NCBI RefSeq assembly: GCF_000735435.1
Contig: NZ_JMPP01000066.1
Span: 48,768-112,767 of the forward strand
Reading direction: 5' to 3'
From: Klebsiella planticola ATCC 33531
GTDB taxonomy: Bacteria > Pseudomonadota > Gammaproteobacteria > Enterobacterales > Enterobacteriaceae
DNA: 64,000 nt
Part shown: positions 32,611-41,841 of the stretch, one piece after another
Layout: each line of letters opens with the position of its first letter
How positions within the stretch are numbered: the first letter of the stretch is position 1
The notes under the pieces: generated by a model
What the model saw: the letters and a program-made list of their open reading frames with translations, nothing else
Databases searched by the model: none
What the model was told of the DNA's origin: nothing
Position numbers and translations under genes: made by a program

Positions 32611-33768
32611 ATGAAAACAGTCAAAATCAGTGCCCTCAGCGCCGCTATTGTGCTCAGCGGCTTTGCCTCATCCGCCGCATGGTCTGCGGCCAGCGAAACC
32701 GTGATTATCGGCCTGGCGGGTCCGCTGACCGGCCCTTCTGCGCGTATCGGCAAGGACCTCGAAAACGGCGCGCAGCTGGCGATTGACGATATCAACAAGC
32801 AGCACCCGACCATCGGCGGCAAGGCGGTAACCTTTAAGCTGCAATCGGAAGACGACCAGTCCGACCCGCGTACCGCCGTTGCCGTCGCTCAGCGTCTGGT
32901 GGATAGCGGCGTCGCCGGCGTCGTCGGCCACTGGAACACCGGCACCAGCATTCCCGCAGCACGGGTTTACCACGATGCGGGCATCGCCCAGGTCGCGCCG
33001 GTCGCCACCGGGCACGCCTATACCAGACAGGGCTTCGACACCAGCTTCCGCGTGATGGGCCACGACGATGACGGCGGCCAGTTTGCCGGACAGTATGCGG
33101 TACAAACCCTGAAAGCGAAACGCATCGCGGTTATCGATGACCGTACCGCCTTTGGTCAGGGGCTGGCGGACGAGTTTATTAAGTCGCTGGACGCACAGGG
33201 GATCAAAATCGTTGACCGCCAGTACGTCGATGATAAAACCGTCGACTTCAGCGCCGTGCTGACCGCGATCCGCAGTAAAAATGCCGATCTGATCTTCTTC
33301 GGCGGCGTCGATAGCCAGGCGGCTCCGCTGGCGCGGCGCATCAAACAGCTGGGTATGAACGCCACCCTGATGGGCGCCGGCGGTTTTGTCAGCCAGACCT
33401 TCCTGCAGCTGGCGCAGAAAGAGGGTAACGGCGTGGTGGCGCTGGAGCCGGGACTGCCGGTCGAACAGATGCCGGGCGGTAAAGCCTTTGAGCAGGCCTA
33501 CCAGGCGCGCTATCACACCCATATCGAGCTGCATGCCCCGTTCGCCTATGACGCCACCCGCGTGCTGGTGGCGGCGATGGAAAAAGCTGACTCCGTCGAT
33601 CCGGCCGACTATCTGCCCGCCCTGCGCGCCATTAACTACGCCGGCGTCACCGGACAAATCGCCTTTGATAAAGAGGGCAACCTGAAATCGCCAACCTTTA
33701 CCGTTTACAAAGTCGTCGACGGCAAATGGCAGCCGCAAACCGTACTCGGCGGCGCAACAACGAAGTAA
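32611..33768 (+). CDS. Periplasmic binding protein, LivJ/LivK type
   Basis: The 385-residue secreted binding protein has a signal peptide of about 27 residues ending in WSA. The mature protein starts with VIIGLAGPLTGPSARIGKDL, the typical Leu/Ile/Val-binding-protein N-terminus. QSEDDQSDPRTAVAVAQRLV near 85-104 and GHWNTGTSIPAA near 112-123 contain the ligand-contact loops (Ser/Thr and Gly residues). It lies 17 bp before the ATC-hydrolase-like gene, so the imported compound is probably that enzyme's substrate. A start further upstream inside livF is open but lacks a signal peptide. Confidence 0.9.
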   Translation: MKTVKISALSAAIVLSGFASSAAWSAASETVIIGLAGPLTGPSARIGKDLENGAQLAIDDINKQHPTIGGKAVTFKLQSEDDQSDPRTAVAVAQRLVDSGVAGVVGHWNTGTSIPAARVYHDAGIAQVAPVATGHAYTRQGFDTSFRVMGHDDDGGQFAGQYAVQTLKAKRIAVIDDRTAFGQGLADEFIKSLDAQGIKIVDRQYVDDKTVDFSAVLTAIRSKNADLIFFGGVDSQAAPLARRIKQLGMNATLMGAGGFVSQTFLQLAQKEGNGVVALEPGLPVEQMPGGKAFEQAYQARYHTHIELHAPFAYDATRVLVAAMEKADSVDPADYLPALRAINYAGVTGQIAFDKEGNLKSPTFTVYKVVDGKWQPQTVLGGATTK

Positions 33769-33785
33769 CGCAGTGAGGCAATGTG

Positions 33786-34268
33786 ATGAGTGATAATAAT
33801 GAGCTGGGCATTCTCGCCCGCCGCAAAATTGAAGCCGAAATTATTAAGCCGATTTATGACATCCTGGTGCGCGAAATAGGTAAAGCTCGCGCCCAGGCGG
33901 TCATCGGCGAAGCCATTGAAAACGCTGCGATTGAGGCGGGAAAAGCCTTTGCCAGCAAAGAGCCGGACGGCGCGAACATCCAGAGCTTCGTCGCCCTGCA
34001 ATATCTGTGGGAAAAAGATAACGCCCTCGAGGTCAAGGTGCTGGACGCCGATGACCAGCAGTATAACTACAACGTCAACCGCTGCCGCTACGCCGAGATG
34101 TACCACGAGATGGGCCTCGGCGAAATTGGCCACCTGCTCTCCTGCGCCCGCGACGACAAGTTTATCGTCGGCTACGCGCCGGAGGTAGAGCTGACCCGCA
34201 CCACCACTATTATGGAGGGCGGAAAGTGCTGCGACTTCCGCTATCGCGTGAAGAAGGACAAGTCATGA
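33786..34268 (+). CDS. L-2-amino-thiazoline-4-carboxylate hydrolase family protein
   Basis: The 160-residue cytosolic protein matches my recollection of the ATC hydrolase family (Pfam name ATC_hydrolase). It has an alpha-helical N-terminus, then YNVNRCRYAEMYHEMGLGEI near 97-116, LLSCARD near 119-125, and VELTRTTTIMEGGKCCDFRY near 134-153. The conserved Cys, Arg, Glu and Cys-Asp residues are those expected. The Pseudomonas enzyme (AtcB/TsB) opens L-ATC to N-carbamoyl-L-cysteine. Here it overlaps by four bases (ATGA) a gene for an N-carbamoyl amino acid hydrolase, exactly the next enzyme of that pathway. Some family members may act on other amidine-type rings. Confidence 0.82.
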   Translation: MSDNNELGILARRKIEAEIIKPIYDILVREIGKARAQAVIGEAIENAAIEAGKAFASKEPDGANIQSFVALQYLWEKDNALEVKVLDADDQQYNYNVNRCRYAEMYHEMGLGEIGHLLSCARDDKFIVGYAPEVELTRTTTIMEGGKCCDFRYRVKKDKS

Positions 34269-35491
34269 TAGCCATTAACGCTGAACGTCTGTGGTCAACT
34301 CTTAACGAGATGGCGAGGATAGGGGCAACGCCGGCCGGCGGTGTCACCCGGCTGACGCTGAGCGACGAGGACCGCCAGGCGCGCGACCTGCTGCGCCAGT
34401 GGGCGCAGGAAGCCGGTTTTCCCTGCGAAGTCGATAGCATGGGCAATATGTTTATCCGCCGCGCCGGAAAAAATCCGCAGCTGGCCCCGGTATTGACCGG
34501 TTCGCACGTCGATTCTCAGCCGCTCGGCGGCCGCTATGACGGGATTTACGGCGTGCTCGCCGGGCTGGAGGCGCTACGCACGCTGAATGAACGCGGCATT
34601 GAGACCGAGCGCGATATCGTGCTGGTCAACTGGACCAATGAAGAGGGGGCGCGCTTCGCCCCGGCGATGCTGGCATCCGGCGTGTGGGCCGGGCAGTTCA
34701 GCGAAGCTTTCGCGCTGACCCGCGAAGATCGCGACGGCATCAGCGTCGGCGCGGCGCTGGAGGCCATCGGCTACCGCGGCGATCGTCCGACGGCCGCATT
34801 CCCGGTTCATGCCTGTTATGAGGTCCATATCGAACAGGGGCCGATTCTGGAAGAAGAAGGGGTTGATATCGGCCTCGTCCACGCGGCAATGGGCCAGCGC
34901 TGGTTCAACGTCGCGCTGGAGGGTTTTTCCGCCCACGCCGGCACCACGCCGATGGGCAGCCGTCGCGATGCGTTGACCGCTTTCGCCGAACTGGCGCTGG
35001 CGGTGGAGCAAATCGGCATCGCTCATCATCCCGACGGACGGGCGACCATCGGCATGGTGCAGGTGATACCGGGATCGCGCAACGTGGTGCCGGGTCGCGT
35101 CGAATGCAGCGTGGAATTCCGCCATCCGCAGAGCAGCGCGCTGGAGGCGATGGAGCAGGCATTGCATCGCGCCGCAGCCGAACTGGCCGGGCGCGGCGTC
35201 CCGGCCGAAGTTGAACGGATTTTTGACTACGCCCCGATCGCTTTCGACGCGCAGTGTCTGGCGCGCAGCGAGCGGGCGGTTCAGACGCTCGGCTACAGCG
35301 CCAGACGCATGGTCTCCGGCGCCGGGCATGATACCTGCTATATCAGCAAGGTCGCGCCCGCCAGCATGATTTTCATCCCCTGCGAGAAGGGAATTAGCCA
35401 TAACGAGGCGGAGAATATTCTGCCCACCTGGGCAGAAAAAGGGGCGAACGTGCTGCTGCATAGCGTACTGCTCGCCGCCGGAGAAAAGTAA
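34265..35491 (+). CDS. N-carbamoyl-L-amino acid hydrolase (probably N-carbamoyl-cysteine amidohydrolase)
   Basis: The 408-residue M20-type metallo-hydrolase belongs to the hydantoinase/carbamoylase family (HyuC, AllC, AtcC). Motifs are GSHVDSQPLGGRYDGIYG near 80-97 (metal ligands His and Asp), TNEEGARFAPAM near 124-135, HIEQGPILE near 192-200, SAHAGTTPMGSRRDAL near 224-239, SGAGHDTCYIS near 350-360 and GISHNEAE near 378-385. The ATG overlaps the ATC-hydrolase-like stop, and the upstream in-frame extension is only an artefact of that overlap. In context it should release L-cysteine, CO2 and ammonia. Allantoate or beta-ureidopropionate as substrate is less likely given the partner gene. Confidence 0.86.
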   Translation: MIAINAERLWSTLNEMARIGATPAGGVTRLTLSDEDRQARDLLRQWAQEAGFPCEVDSMGNMFIRRAGKNPQLAPVLTGSHVDSQPLGGRYDGIYGVLAGLEALRTLNERGIETERDIVLVNWTNEEGARFAPAMLASGVWAGQFSEAFALTREDRDGISVGAALEAIGYRGDRPTAAFPVHACYEVHIEQGPILEEEGVDIGLVHAAMGQRWFNVALEGFSAHAGTTPMGSRRDALTAFAELALAVEQIGIAHHPDGRATIGMVQVIPGSRNVVPGRVECSVEFRHPQSSALEAMEQALHRAAAELAGRGVPAEVERIFDYAPIAFDAQCLARSERAVQTLGYSARRMVSGAGHDTCYISKVAPASMIFIPCEKGISHNEAENILPTWAEKGANVLLHSVLLAAGEK

Positions 35492-35799
35492 GCGCCCTTC
35501 TGTCGGTCGTTCTGGCGCCGCGCGCGCCAGTACGACCGCTCACCGCCGTAACGGTCCGCCTGCCCCCTCCCGGAAAAGAGGGAACAACATGAATAAACAA
35601 ATTAAAACAATATCTTACATTATTTAACCGCGCGGACAAAAAGCCATTTTCTTCTGGATTATCTGCTAAAATCAGCCAACAGATCGCATACAGCAGGCAA
35701 ATATGCGGACATAACGGCATCGAATTCCGTTATATTTCAGTTCAATTCCACTCAATGATTTTCGAATCGCTTCTTTTTACTGCTGACGCCAGGGGACGT

Positions 35800-37497
35800 G
35801 TGAAAACGAAAAAGAGATCCTCAGCATCGTCTAATATTCTCCGCTATATCTGGGGATCCGCGCTGGCGACGATTTTTTTAACCACCATTCTCTCCTTCTG
35901 GCTGCTTTCCGGCTCATGGGAAACGTGGAAAAGCGCGTATAACAATGTTATCCAGTTCGATATTTTCTACCGGGTACTACAGGTCTCTAATGACCTGGCC
36001 GGTGAGCGCGCCTTCGTTAACGAGCTGATATTAAGTTCACCTGAGGATAAAGAGTCGCGCTGGCAGGTGCTGGTCGCTCATCGCGACATCACCGATCGTG
36101 ACATGCAGAAGATCCCGAAAAACCTACTCTCTCCGGCGCTGATGAGCGAAATGATGCAGCAGCTGGATCATTCCCGGCGCATTGCCAACGGCTTTCGTAC
36201 CGAGGTGCTGAGCGACCCGAAGCTCGCCGACCAGGCGATTCACGATATGGTGGTGGCAACGGATTTCTATCATAAGGCGCTGTTCAAGCGCACCAATGAG
36301 TTTCTGCTGCTGCAGCCCAGTGCGCTGGGGCCCATTCTGCGCGCGCTGGCGTTGGGCGAGTTGCGCGATGCTGCGGGCCGACTCGGTCCGCAGGTGCTGA
36401 TTCCGCTGGCCACACACACGCCGATACCGCAAGCCAACCGGGAAGGATTGATTCGCGGTATCGAACGGATTAATACCGCGTGGTGGCTGCTGCAAACGCA
36501 GGGAGATGAGGTCGCCTGGCTTCCCCACTTCCAGAGAACGCTGGAAAACACGCGCCGGGACTTTGAACACCAGGGGATTGCGCTAATCAATCGGTTAAGC
36601 GCGGAGAGCGACAGCGGTAAGTCCTACAGCGTGAGCGCCGAACAGTTTGCCGTCGCCTATCACGCCAGCCTCGGTTCGTTTGACAATCTCCTGAACACCT
36701 ATATGACCGGAGTTAAGGAGCACTACACTGCCGTTGAACATCGGGCCTTAAAGAATTTCCTGTTACGGCTGGTCGTGCTTGGGCTGGTGTATGCCCTGAC
36801 CATTGCGCTGATTTTCTATATTCGCTCTCGCGTTTTACGCCCCATTGTGCGCTTAAATGAGCTCGCCGCGGCGCTAATTGCCGGAAAACAGCTCCATGTC
36901 CAAATCGATGACGATACGGCAGAAGAGGTGCAGGGCCTGTTTTCATCCCTGGGTACCCTCGGGAAAAAGCTCCGTGAAGATGCCCGCATCAGCCGCCAGT
37001 ATCAGCGCCAGTCGGAAGAGGATCCGCTGACCCATCTGTTTAATCGCCGGGCATTTAGCACCCGGGCTGATGCGCTATTAAGTCAGTCCAGCGAGGCGCT
37101 TCCGGCCTGGTTAGTGATGCTCGACGTTGACCGCTTTAAGTCGATAAATGATAACTGGGGACACCCAATGGGTGACGAGGTGCTGGTTGCCCTTGCCAAA
37201 ACCCTGAACAGGTTGAGCCGTCCGGAAGATGTGGTAGGCCGCCTCGGCGGAGAAGAGTTCGCGGTCCTGTTTCTGGCCGCTTCATCAGACGAAGTCGCCA
37301 GCTATACCGCACGGATTCAGCAGGAAATCCGCAAGCTGACCTTCCATACGACTGGCGATATCACCTTTAAGATCACCGCCAGTTTCGGGGTATCCAAAGG
37401 CTGGCAGTGCCCGCTGCCGGAACTGATGTCGCGGGCCGATAGCGAGCTGTATCACGCCAAGAACAGCGGGCGTGACCGGATTTGCGGTCTCTCCTGA
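35800..37497 (+). CDS. Membrane diguanylate cyclase (GGDEF, I-site present)
   Basis: The 565-residue inner-membrane protein makes cyclic di-GMP from GTP. Transmembrane segments lie at about residues 14-36 and 325-350 and enclose a roughly 290-residue periplasmic sensor region. A HAMP-like stretch and a C-terminal GGDEF domain follow. The active motif is GGEEF near 483, preceded by RPED, the RxxD inhibitory site at the standard five-residue spacing, so product inhibition is likely. No EAL domain is seen. I take GTG 35800 with AGGGG upstream; an ATG at 35755 gives a 15-residue extension without a ribosome site. It is not coupled to the neighbours. Confidence 0.85.
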   Translation: MKTKKRSSASSNILRYIWGSALATIFLTTILSFWLLSGSWETWKSAYNNVIQFDIFYRVLQVSNDLAGERAFVNELILSSPEDKESRWQVLVAHRDITDRDMQKIPKNLLSPALMSEMMQQLDHSRRIANGFRTEVLSDPKLADQAIHDMVVATDFYHKALFKRTNEFLLLQPSALGPILRALALGELRDAAGRLGPQVLIPLATHTPIPQANREGLIRGIERINTAWWLLQTQGDEVAWLPHFQRTLENTRRDFEHQGIALINRLSAESDSGKSYSVSAEQFAVAYHASLGSFDNLLNTYMTGVKEHYTAVEHRALKNFLLRLVVLGLVYALTIALIFYIRSRVLRPIVRLNELAAALIAGKQLHVQIDDDTAEEVQGLFSSLGTLGKKLREDARISRQYQRQSEEDPLTHLFNRRAFSTRADALLSQSSEALPAWLVMLDVDRFKSINDNWGHPMGDEVLVALAKTLNRLSRPEDVVGRLGGEEFAVLFLAASSDEVASYTARIQQEIRKLTFHTTGDITFKITASFGVSKGWQCPLPELMSRADSELYHAKNSGRDRICGLS

Positions 37498-37552
37498 GTT
37501 CACCGGCGCCAGCGTACCTTGCCATTTTCATCATGCTGTCGTTTAACAGCGC

Positions 37553-37591
37553 GAAGAGATAACCCTGATATCGCTTCAGGGTTATCTCTTC
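37553..37591. terminator. Long perfect hairpin between converging genes
   Basis: GAAGAGATAACCCTGA pairs perfectly with TCAGGGTTATCTCTTC around a 7-base loop, between the cyclase stop and the stop of the converging sugar permease. It acts as a likely bidirectional terminator. Confidence 0.78.
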
Positions 37592-37594
37592 CGC

Positions 37595-38626
37595 TTAGTG
37601 CTTCTTACGGTTACGGCGCATGTCTATCGTCACCGCCGCAACAATAATAATCCCTTTGATAATATCCTGAACGTAAGCATCGACGCCGACGAAGGTGAAG
37701 CCGCTTTTGATTAAGCCGAGGATCATCGCACCAATCAGGGTGCCGGTGATGCGGCCGACGCCGCCCATCAGGCTGCTGCCGCCGATAACGGCCGCTGCGA
37801 TAGCATCCAGTTCGTAGGACATCCCCATACTGGACTGCCCGCTGCTGACGCGCGCCGCCAGCACAACCCCGGCCAGCCCCGACAGCGCGCCGGCGATGGT
37901 GTAGACGATAACCAGATACTTATTCACATTGATGCCGGACACTTTTGCCGAGGTCATGTTGCCGCCGATGGCGTAAACATATTTCCCGTAGCGAGTGTGT
38001 TTCAGCGCAATGTGAAACAGAGCGGCAATCACGAAGAAAATAATCACCGGCATCGCCCCCTGACCAATCGACGTAAAGCTGTCGGACAAGAAGCTGATGG
38101 GATTTCCCTGGGTGTAATATTGCGCCAGGCCGCGGGCGGAGACCATCATCCCGAGGGTGGCGATAAACGGTGGGATCCCGGTACGGGTGACCAAAAAGCC
38201 GTTGGTTAATCCGCAGATCAGCCCGACGCCAATTCCGGCGCAAATGGGAATGACCGCCGGCAGGTTAACCAGCGACGGGAACATCGGCGACAGGCTATCC
38301 GAGGTTTGCGCCAGGCTTGCCGCTACCACCGCGGCAAGGGCAATGACCGATCCGGAGGAGAGGTCAATCCCGGTGGTGATAATGACCTGCGTGACGCCGA
38401 CGGCGATAATCCCGATAATGGCGACCTGCAGGACAATCAACACCAGGCGGTTAGTGTTCATCAGGAAAGACTGGTCGCGGACAAACCAGCCGGCAATTTC
38501 AAATGTCAGGGCGATGACCACCATAACAATAAAGATACCGGTATCTTTCGGTAATTTATGCCGTAAATTACCGAAGAAAGAGGATCGCTCATTTGCTGCT
38601 GTTGCGGTCAGTTTCATATTGCTCAT
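37595..38626 (-). CDS. Sugar ABC transporter permease (RbsC-like)
   Basis: The 343-residue inner-membrane permease is of the ribose/xylose/inositol class: about ten hydrophobic segments, GIDLSSGSVIALAAVVAASL near 98-117, and the C-terminal IAAAVIGGSSLMGGVGRITG near 277-296 typical of RbsC, XylH and relatives. It is the last gene of a three-gene operon (binding protein, ATPase, permease). GAGGT precedes the ATG. No kinase, isomerase or regulator lies next to it, so the sugar is not indicated. Confidence 0.9.
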   Translation of the reverse strand: MSNMKLTATAANERSSFFGNLRHKLPKDTGIFIVMVVIALTFEIAGWFVRDQSFLMNTNRLVLIVLQVAIIGIIAVGVTQVIITTGIDLSSGSVIALAAVVAASLAQTSDSLSPMFPSLVNLPAVIPICAGIGVGLICGLTNGFLVTRTGIPPFIATLGMMVSARGLAQYYTQGNPISFLSDSFTSIGQGAMPVIIFFVIAALFHIALKHTRYGKYVYAIGGNMTSAKVSGINVNKYLVIVYTIAGALSGLAGVVLAARVSSGQSSMGMSYELDAIAAAVIGGSSLMGGVGRITGTLIGAMILGLIKSGFTFVGVDAYVQDIIKGIIIVAAVTIDMRRNRKKH

Positions 38627-38636
38627 TCTCTACACC

Positions 38637-40121
38637 TCAGTGGGATGCCAACGACAAAATGGTTTCCTGATCGGCCTCGTCTTTGTCGAGGATGCCGGTA
38701 ATACGTCCTTCGTGCATGACCATAACGCGATCGCTCATGCCCAGAATTTCCGGCAGTTCAGAAGAGACCATAATCACTGCGACGCCACGGTTCGCCAGTT
38801 CGCTAATCAGATGATAAATTTCAGCCTTCGCCCCCACGTCAATCCCGCGAGTTGGTTCATCAAGAATTAATATTTTGGGCTGCGCTAAAAGCCAGCGGGC
38901 AATTAAGACCTTTTGCTGATTACCGCCGCTCAGGTTATTAATAATCTGATCCATGGTCGGGGTTTTAATATTCAGACGCCGGATCTGTTCCATACAGTCT
39001 TCCGCCATCTTCATATGTTTGACAAACCCGCTCTTGCCGATATATTCCGGCATATTGACGATGCTCATGTTTTCCATCACCGAAAGCACGAGGAACAGTC
39101 CGGACTTTTTGCGGTCTTCGGTCAGCAGCGCCATCCCTTTTTCGATGGCCACGGAAGGCGAGTCGATCGTCACCGGCTGGCCGTCAATCAGGACTTCGCC
39201 ACTGTCAAAGCGCTCCATCCCGAACAGGCTCTCCATCACTTCGCTGCGCCCGGCGCCGACCAGGCCCGCAACGCCGAGAATTTCACCGCGACGGACGCTG
39301 AAATTCACCTCCTCGAAATAGCCTTTGCGCGACAGATTGCGGACCGTCAACACCTCTTCGCCAATCGTATTATTGAATTTCGGGAACAGCTGAGTTAATT
39401 CGCGGCCCACCATCTGGGTAATAAGCGACTGACGAGTAAATTCGCCCGTCTGCCGACTGCCCACCCAGGTCCCGTCGCGAAAGACGCTAATCTCATCGGT
39501 AATCGCGAAAATCTCATCCATCTTGTGGCTGATATAAATAATGGCTTTACCCTGCTCGCGTAAATCGCGAATGATGGTGAACAGGTGAGCCACTTCACTT
39601 TCCGTCAGCGCCGAGGTGGGTTCATCCATAATGACAATATCCGCGTTCCACGATACCGCTTTGGCTATTTCCACCATTTGCTGGGCGGCAATGCTAAGAT
39701 CGCCCACCAGGCGGTCGGCGGATAAACGGATATTCAGTTTATTGAGCAGTGTCTGAGTCTGGCGGGCCAACTGTCGATGGTCGACAAAGCCGTATTTCAT
39801 CGGCTCGCGCCCCAGCCAGATATTTTCTGCCACCGTCATATGCGGCACCAGGTTCAGCTCCTGATGGATCATGGAGATCCCCGCGCGCAGCGCATCCATC
39901 GTATCCTGGAACTGCACCGGTTCGCCCTTCACCCGGATCGCGCCCTTATCGGGACGGTAAATCCCGATAAGGCACTTCATTAACGTCGACTTTCCCGCGC
40001 CATTTTCCCCCATCAGGGCGTGCACCGTCCCCGGGCGCACGCGTAATGAGACATTATCGAGCGCCTTCACGCCAGGAAAGAACTTACTGATACCTTCGGC
40101 TTCAAGTGCAAAAGCGTTCAT
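38637..40121 (-). CDS. Sugar ABC transporter ATPase, duplicated (RbsA/MglA-like)
   Basis: The 494-residue protein has two fused nucleotide-binding domains. The first has Walker A GENGAGKSTLMK near 37-48 and Walker B DIVIMDEPTSALTE near 160-173. The second has the degenerate Walker A GLVGAGRSEVME near 286-297 and signature LSGGNQQKVLIARWL near 393-407. Degeneration of the second site is normal in the RbsA/MglA/AraG family. It lies 10 bp upstream of the permease gene on the same transcript. Confidence 0.92.
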   Translation of the reverse strand: MNAFALEAEGISKFFPGVKALDNVSLRVRPGTVHALMGENGAGKSTLMKCLIGIYRPDKGAIRVKGEPVQFQDTMDALRAGISMIHQELNLVPHMTVAENIWLGREPMKYGFVDHRQLARQTQTLLNKLNIRLSADRLVGDLSIAAQQMVEIAKAVSWNADIVIMDEPTSALTESEVAHLFTIIRDLREQGKAIIYISHKMDEIFAITDEISVFRDGTWVGSRQTGEFTRQSLITQMVGRELTQLFPKFNNTIGEEVLTVRNLSRKGYFEEVNFSVRRGEILGVAGLVGAGRSEVMESLFGMERFDSGEVLIDGQPVTIDSPSVAIEKGMALLTEDRKKSGLFLVLSVMENMSIVNMPEYIGKSGFVKHMKMAEDCMEQIRRLNIKTPTMDQIINNLSGGNQQKVLIARWLLAQPKILILDEPTRGIDVGAKAEIYHLISELANRGVAVIMVSSELPEILGMSDRVMVMHEGRITGILDKDEADQETILSLASH

Positions 40122-40154
40122 ACATCCCCCTCCGTACCGCTGAGCCAGAAATGA

Positions 40155-41078
40155 TTATTTTTGATTACGGCTGACAAATTCAGACATATTCTCTTTGGTA
40201 ATCAGCTGGTAAGGGACATCGATGACTTTTTCGACTTTTTCCCCGTTAGCCAGTTTGACGGCCGCATCCACCGCCCCTTCCCCCTGCCCTTTAGCATCCT
40301 GGAAAATGGTGGCGATCATCTTGCCGTTTTTCAGCATCTGCAGAGCGTCAGGGGTCCCATCGACACCGGCAATCAGAATGTGCTTCGGGTTGCTTCCCAG
40401 CGCCTGCAGCGCGCCAATCGCCATTTCATCGTTATTGGAGGCGATCGCCTGAATATCTTCCCCGCTGGTCATCCAGTTACTCACCACATCCACGGCATCG
40501 TTACGCATGAATTTCGCCGTCTGCTTCTGGACGATCTTGATATCCGGGTATTTCGCGACGACTTCTTCCACGCCTTTGGTGCGATCGCGGGTTGACTCGT
40601 TCGCCAGGTCGCCCAGCAGAATCGCCACGTTGCCTTTGCCGTTCATCGCCTTCGCCAGCGCTTCCATCTGCAGACGGCCGGCCAGTACCGAATCCGAACC
40701 AACGTAGGCCATTTTGTCGGTCAGCGTAATCTGCGGGCGGCGGTTCACGAAGACCAGCGGAATACCGGCTTTGGTCGCCTGATCGATAATCGGCTTCACG
40801 GCATTGGTATCGACCGGGTTGACGATGATGGCATCGACGCCCTGACCAATAAAGTTTTGCACCTGCTGCAGCTGCTGCGCGACATCACCCTTGGCATCCT
40901 CAACCTGCGATTTCACCCCCTCTTTTTGCATCTCTTTTTGCATGGCGGTACGCAGGATAGTCAGGAAGTTGTCGTCGAAAAGCGCCATGGAAACGCCGAC
41001 GGAGAGATCTTTTGCCATCACCGCAGCGGGCAACATACAGACTAACAAAGAGGCAACAATCGTTTTCTTGATGTTCAT
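40155..41078 (-). CDS. Periplasmic sugar-binding protein (RbsB-like)
   Basis: The 307-residue binding protein has a signal peptide of about 22 residues ending VMA. The mature part belongs to the pentose/hexose (peripla_BP_4) group: VGVSMALFDDNFLTILRTAM near 27-46, VDAIIVNPVDTNAV near 81-94, AIASNNDEMAIGAL near 222-235 and IAGVDGTPDAL near 247-257. It resembles ribose and inositol binding proteins, and the Phe/Arg/Asp/Asn contacts suit a polyol or furanose. The start at 41078 is chosen because it begins the signal peptide; a 12-codon extension is spurious. It is the first gene of the operon. Confidence 0.88.
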   Translation of the reverse strand: MNIKKTIVASLLVCMLPAAVMAKDLSVGVSMALFDDNFLTILRTAMQKEMQKEGVKSQVEDAKGDVAQQLQQVQNFIGQGVDAIIVNPVDTNAVKPIIDQATKAGIPLVFVNRRPQITLTDKMAYVGSDSVLAGRLQMEALAKAMNGKGNVAILLGDLANESTRDRTKGVEEVVAKYPDIKIVQKQTAKFMRNDAVDVVSNWMTSGEDIQAIASNNDEMAIGALQALGSNPKHILIAGVDGTPDALQMLKNGKMIATIFQDAKGQGEGAVDAAVKLANGEKVEKVIDVPYQLITKENMSEFVSRNQK

Positions 41079-41841
41079 AGTTGTTCCTTGGGGTTCAGTG
41101 ATATGCCAGTTCATTGAGATGAAATGAAAAATTCATTTCGTAAATGCGTCTTGCTGCTAGCTGCCGGATCGCCGGCCAAAAGTCTCGCTTCTGACCGCGC
41201 TGTTTTTGCACATGTTTAGCAAAACCACCTAATCCAGTGGTTTTTTAGTGAATTATTAAAACAGCAGTTCATAAATCATACGATTTATCACCCGGTCAAT
41301 TTCAGACGTTTTGTTTCATTAGCAACTCATATGAAACTTTTATAATTAAATAACTGAAATGAAAATTTTAAAACCACCTGGTAACAGAACTTTGACAGAT
41401 CTCTAACATTGCGGCATAAACGCGCAAAAAATGAGAGGCGCTCAGCAGTTTGCAGACAAGTCACCGGCCTGACGCTGGCAATCCGCCAGAGAAGATTTTC
41501 CGCCTTAAAAAGAGGGGGATTTGAAACGTCAGCGGCATTTTCCGGCGTCTGAGATCGTGCGAGCGCTTGTTATTGCCCATGGGCGCGGCATGACGGGGGC
41601 GATAAAAGAGGCGCTAAAGGCCCGCCCGCAGAGGATGAAATATATTGCGGGCACGGGGCAGCATGGCGGGTGGATGACCAAAATCACATCCAGCACGATC
41701 GGATGAGGGGTGTTGATGGGGAGATGGTTGAAACCGGGTCATTGCACTCGGCCCCGGCCACCAAAACGCAAAATAGTGACAAAGGCCGCCCCTCACGTGG
41801 CCGCAGCATAACGTGAGAACGGCGGCTCTATACAGGCAAAG
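41079..41841. promoter_or_regulatory. 763-bp control region upstream of sugar ABC operon
   Basis: No supportable gene lies here. The AT-rich left half holds repeated palindromic elements: a perfect 8-bp inverted repeat GAAATGAA/TTCATTTC at 41121-41139, GTTTCAT/ATGAAAC arms at 41313-41337, and GAAATGAAAATTT at 41356-41368. A small hairpin AAAACCAC/GTGGTTTT lies at 41221-41244, in the leader if transcription starts upstream. The common TTTCAT/ATGAAA word suggests binding sites of one unknown regulator. The right half (41450-41840) is GC-rich without recognisable content. Confidence 0.5.

Noticed and set aside
29042..33768. Simple assignment of the Liv-type genes as the leucine transport livHMGF-livK operon
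   Set aside because: The co-transcribed ATC hydrolase and carbamoylase and the divergent LysR regulator point to another substrate, so liv symbols were not given.
41521..41706. 61-codon TTG-started frame
   Set aside because: No ribosome site, no signal or domain; probably chance.
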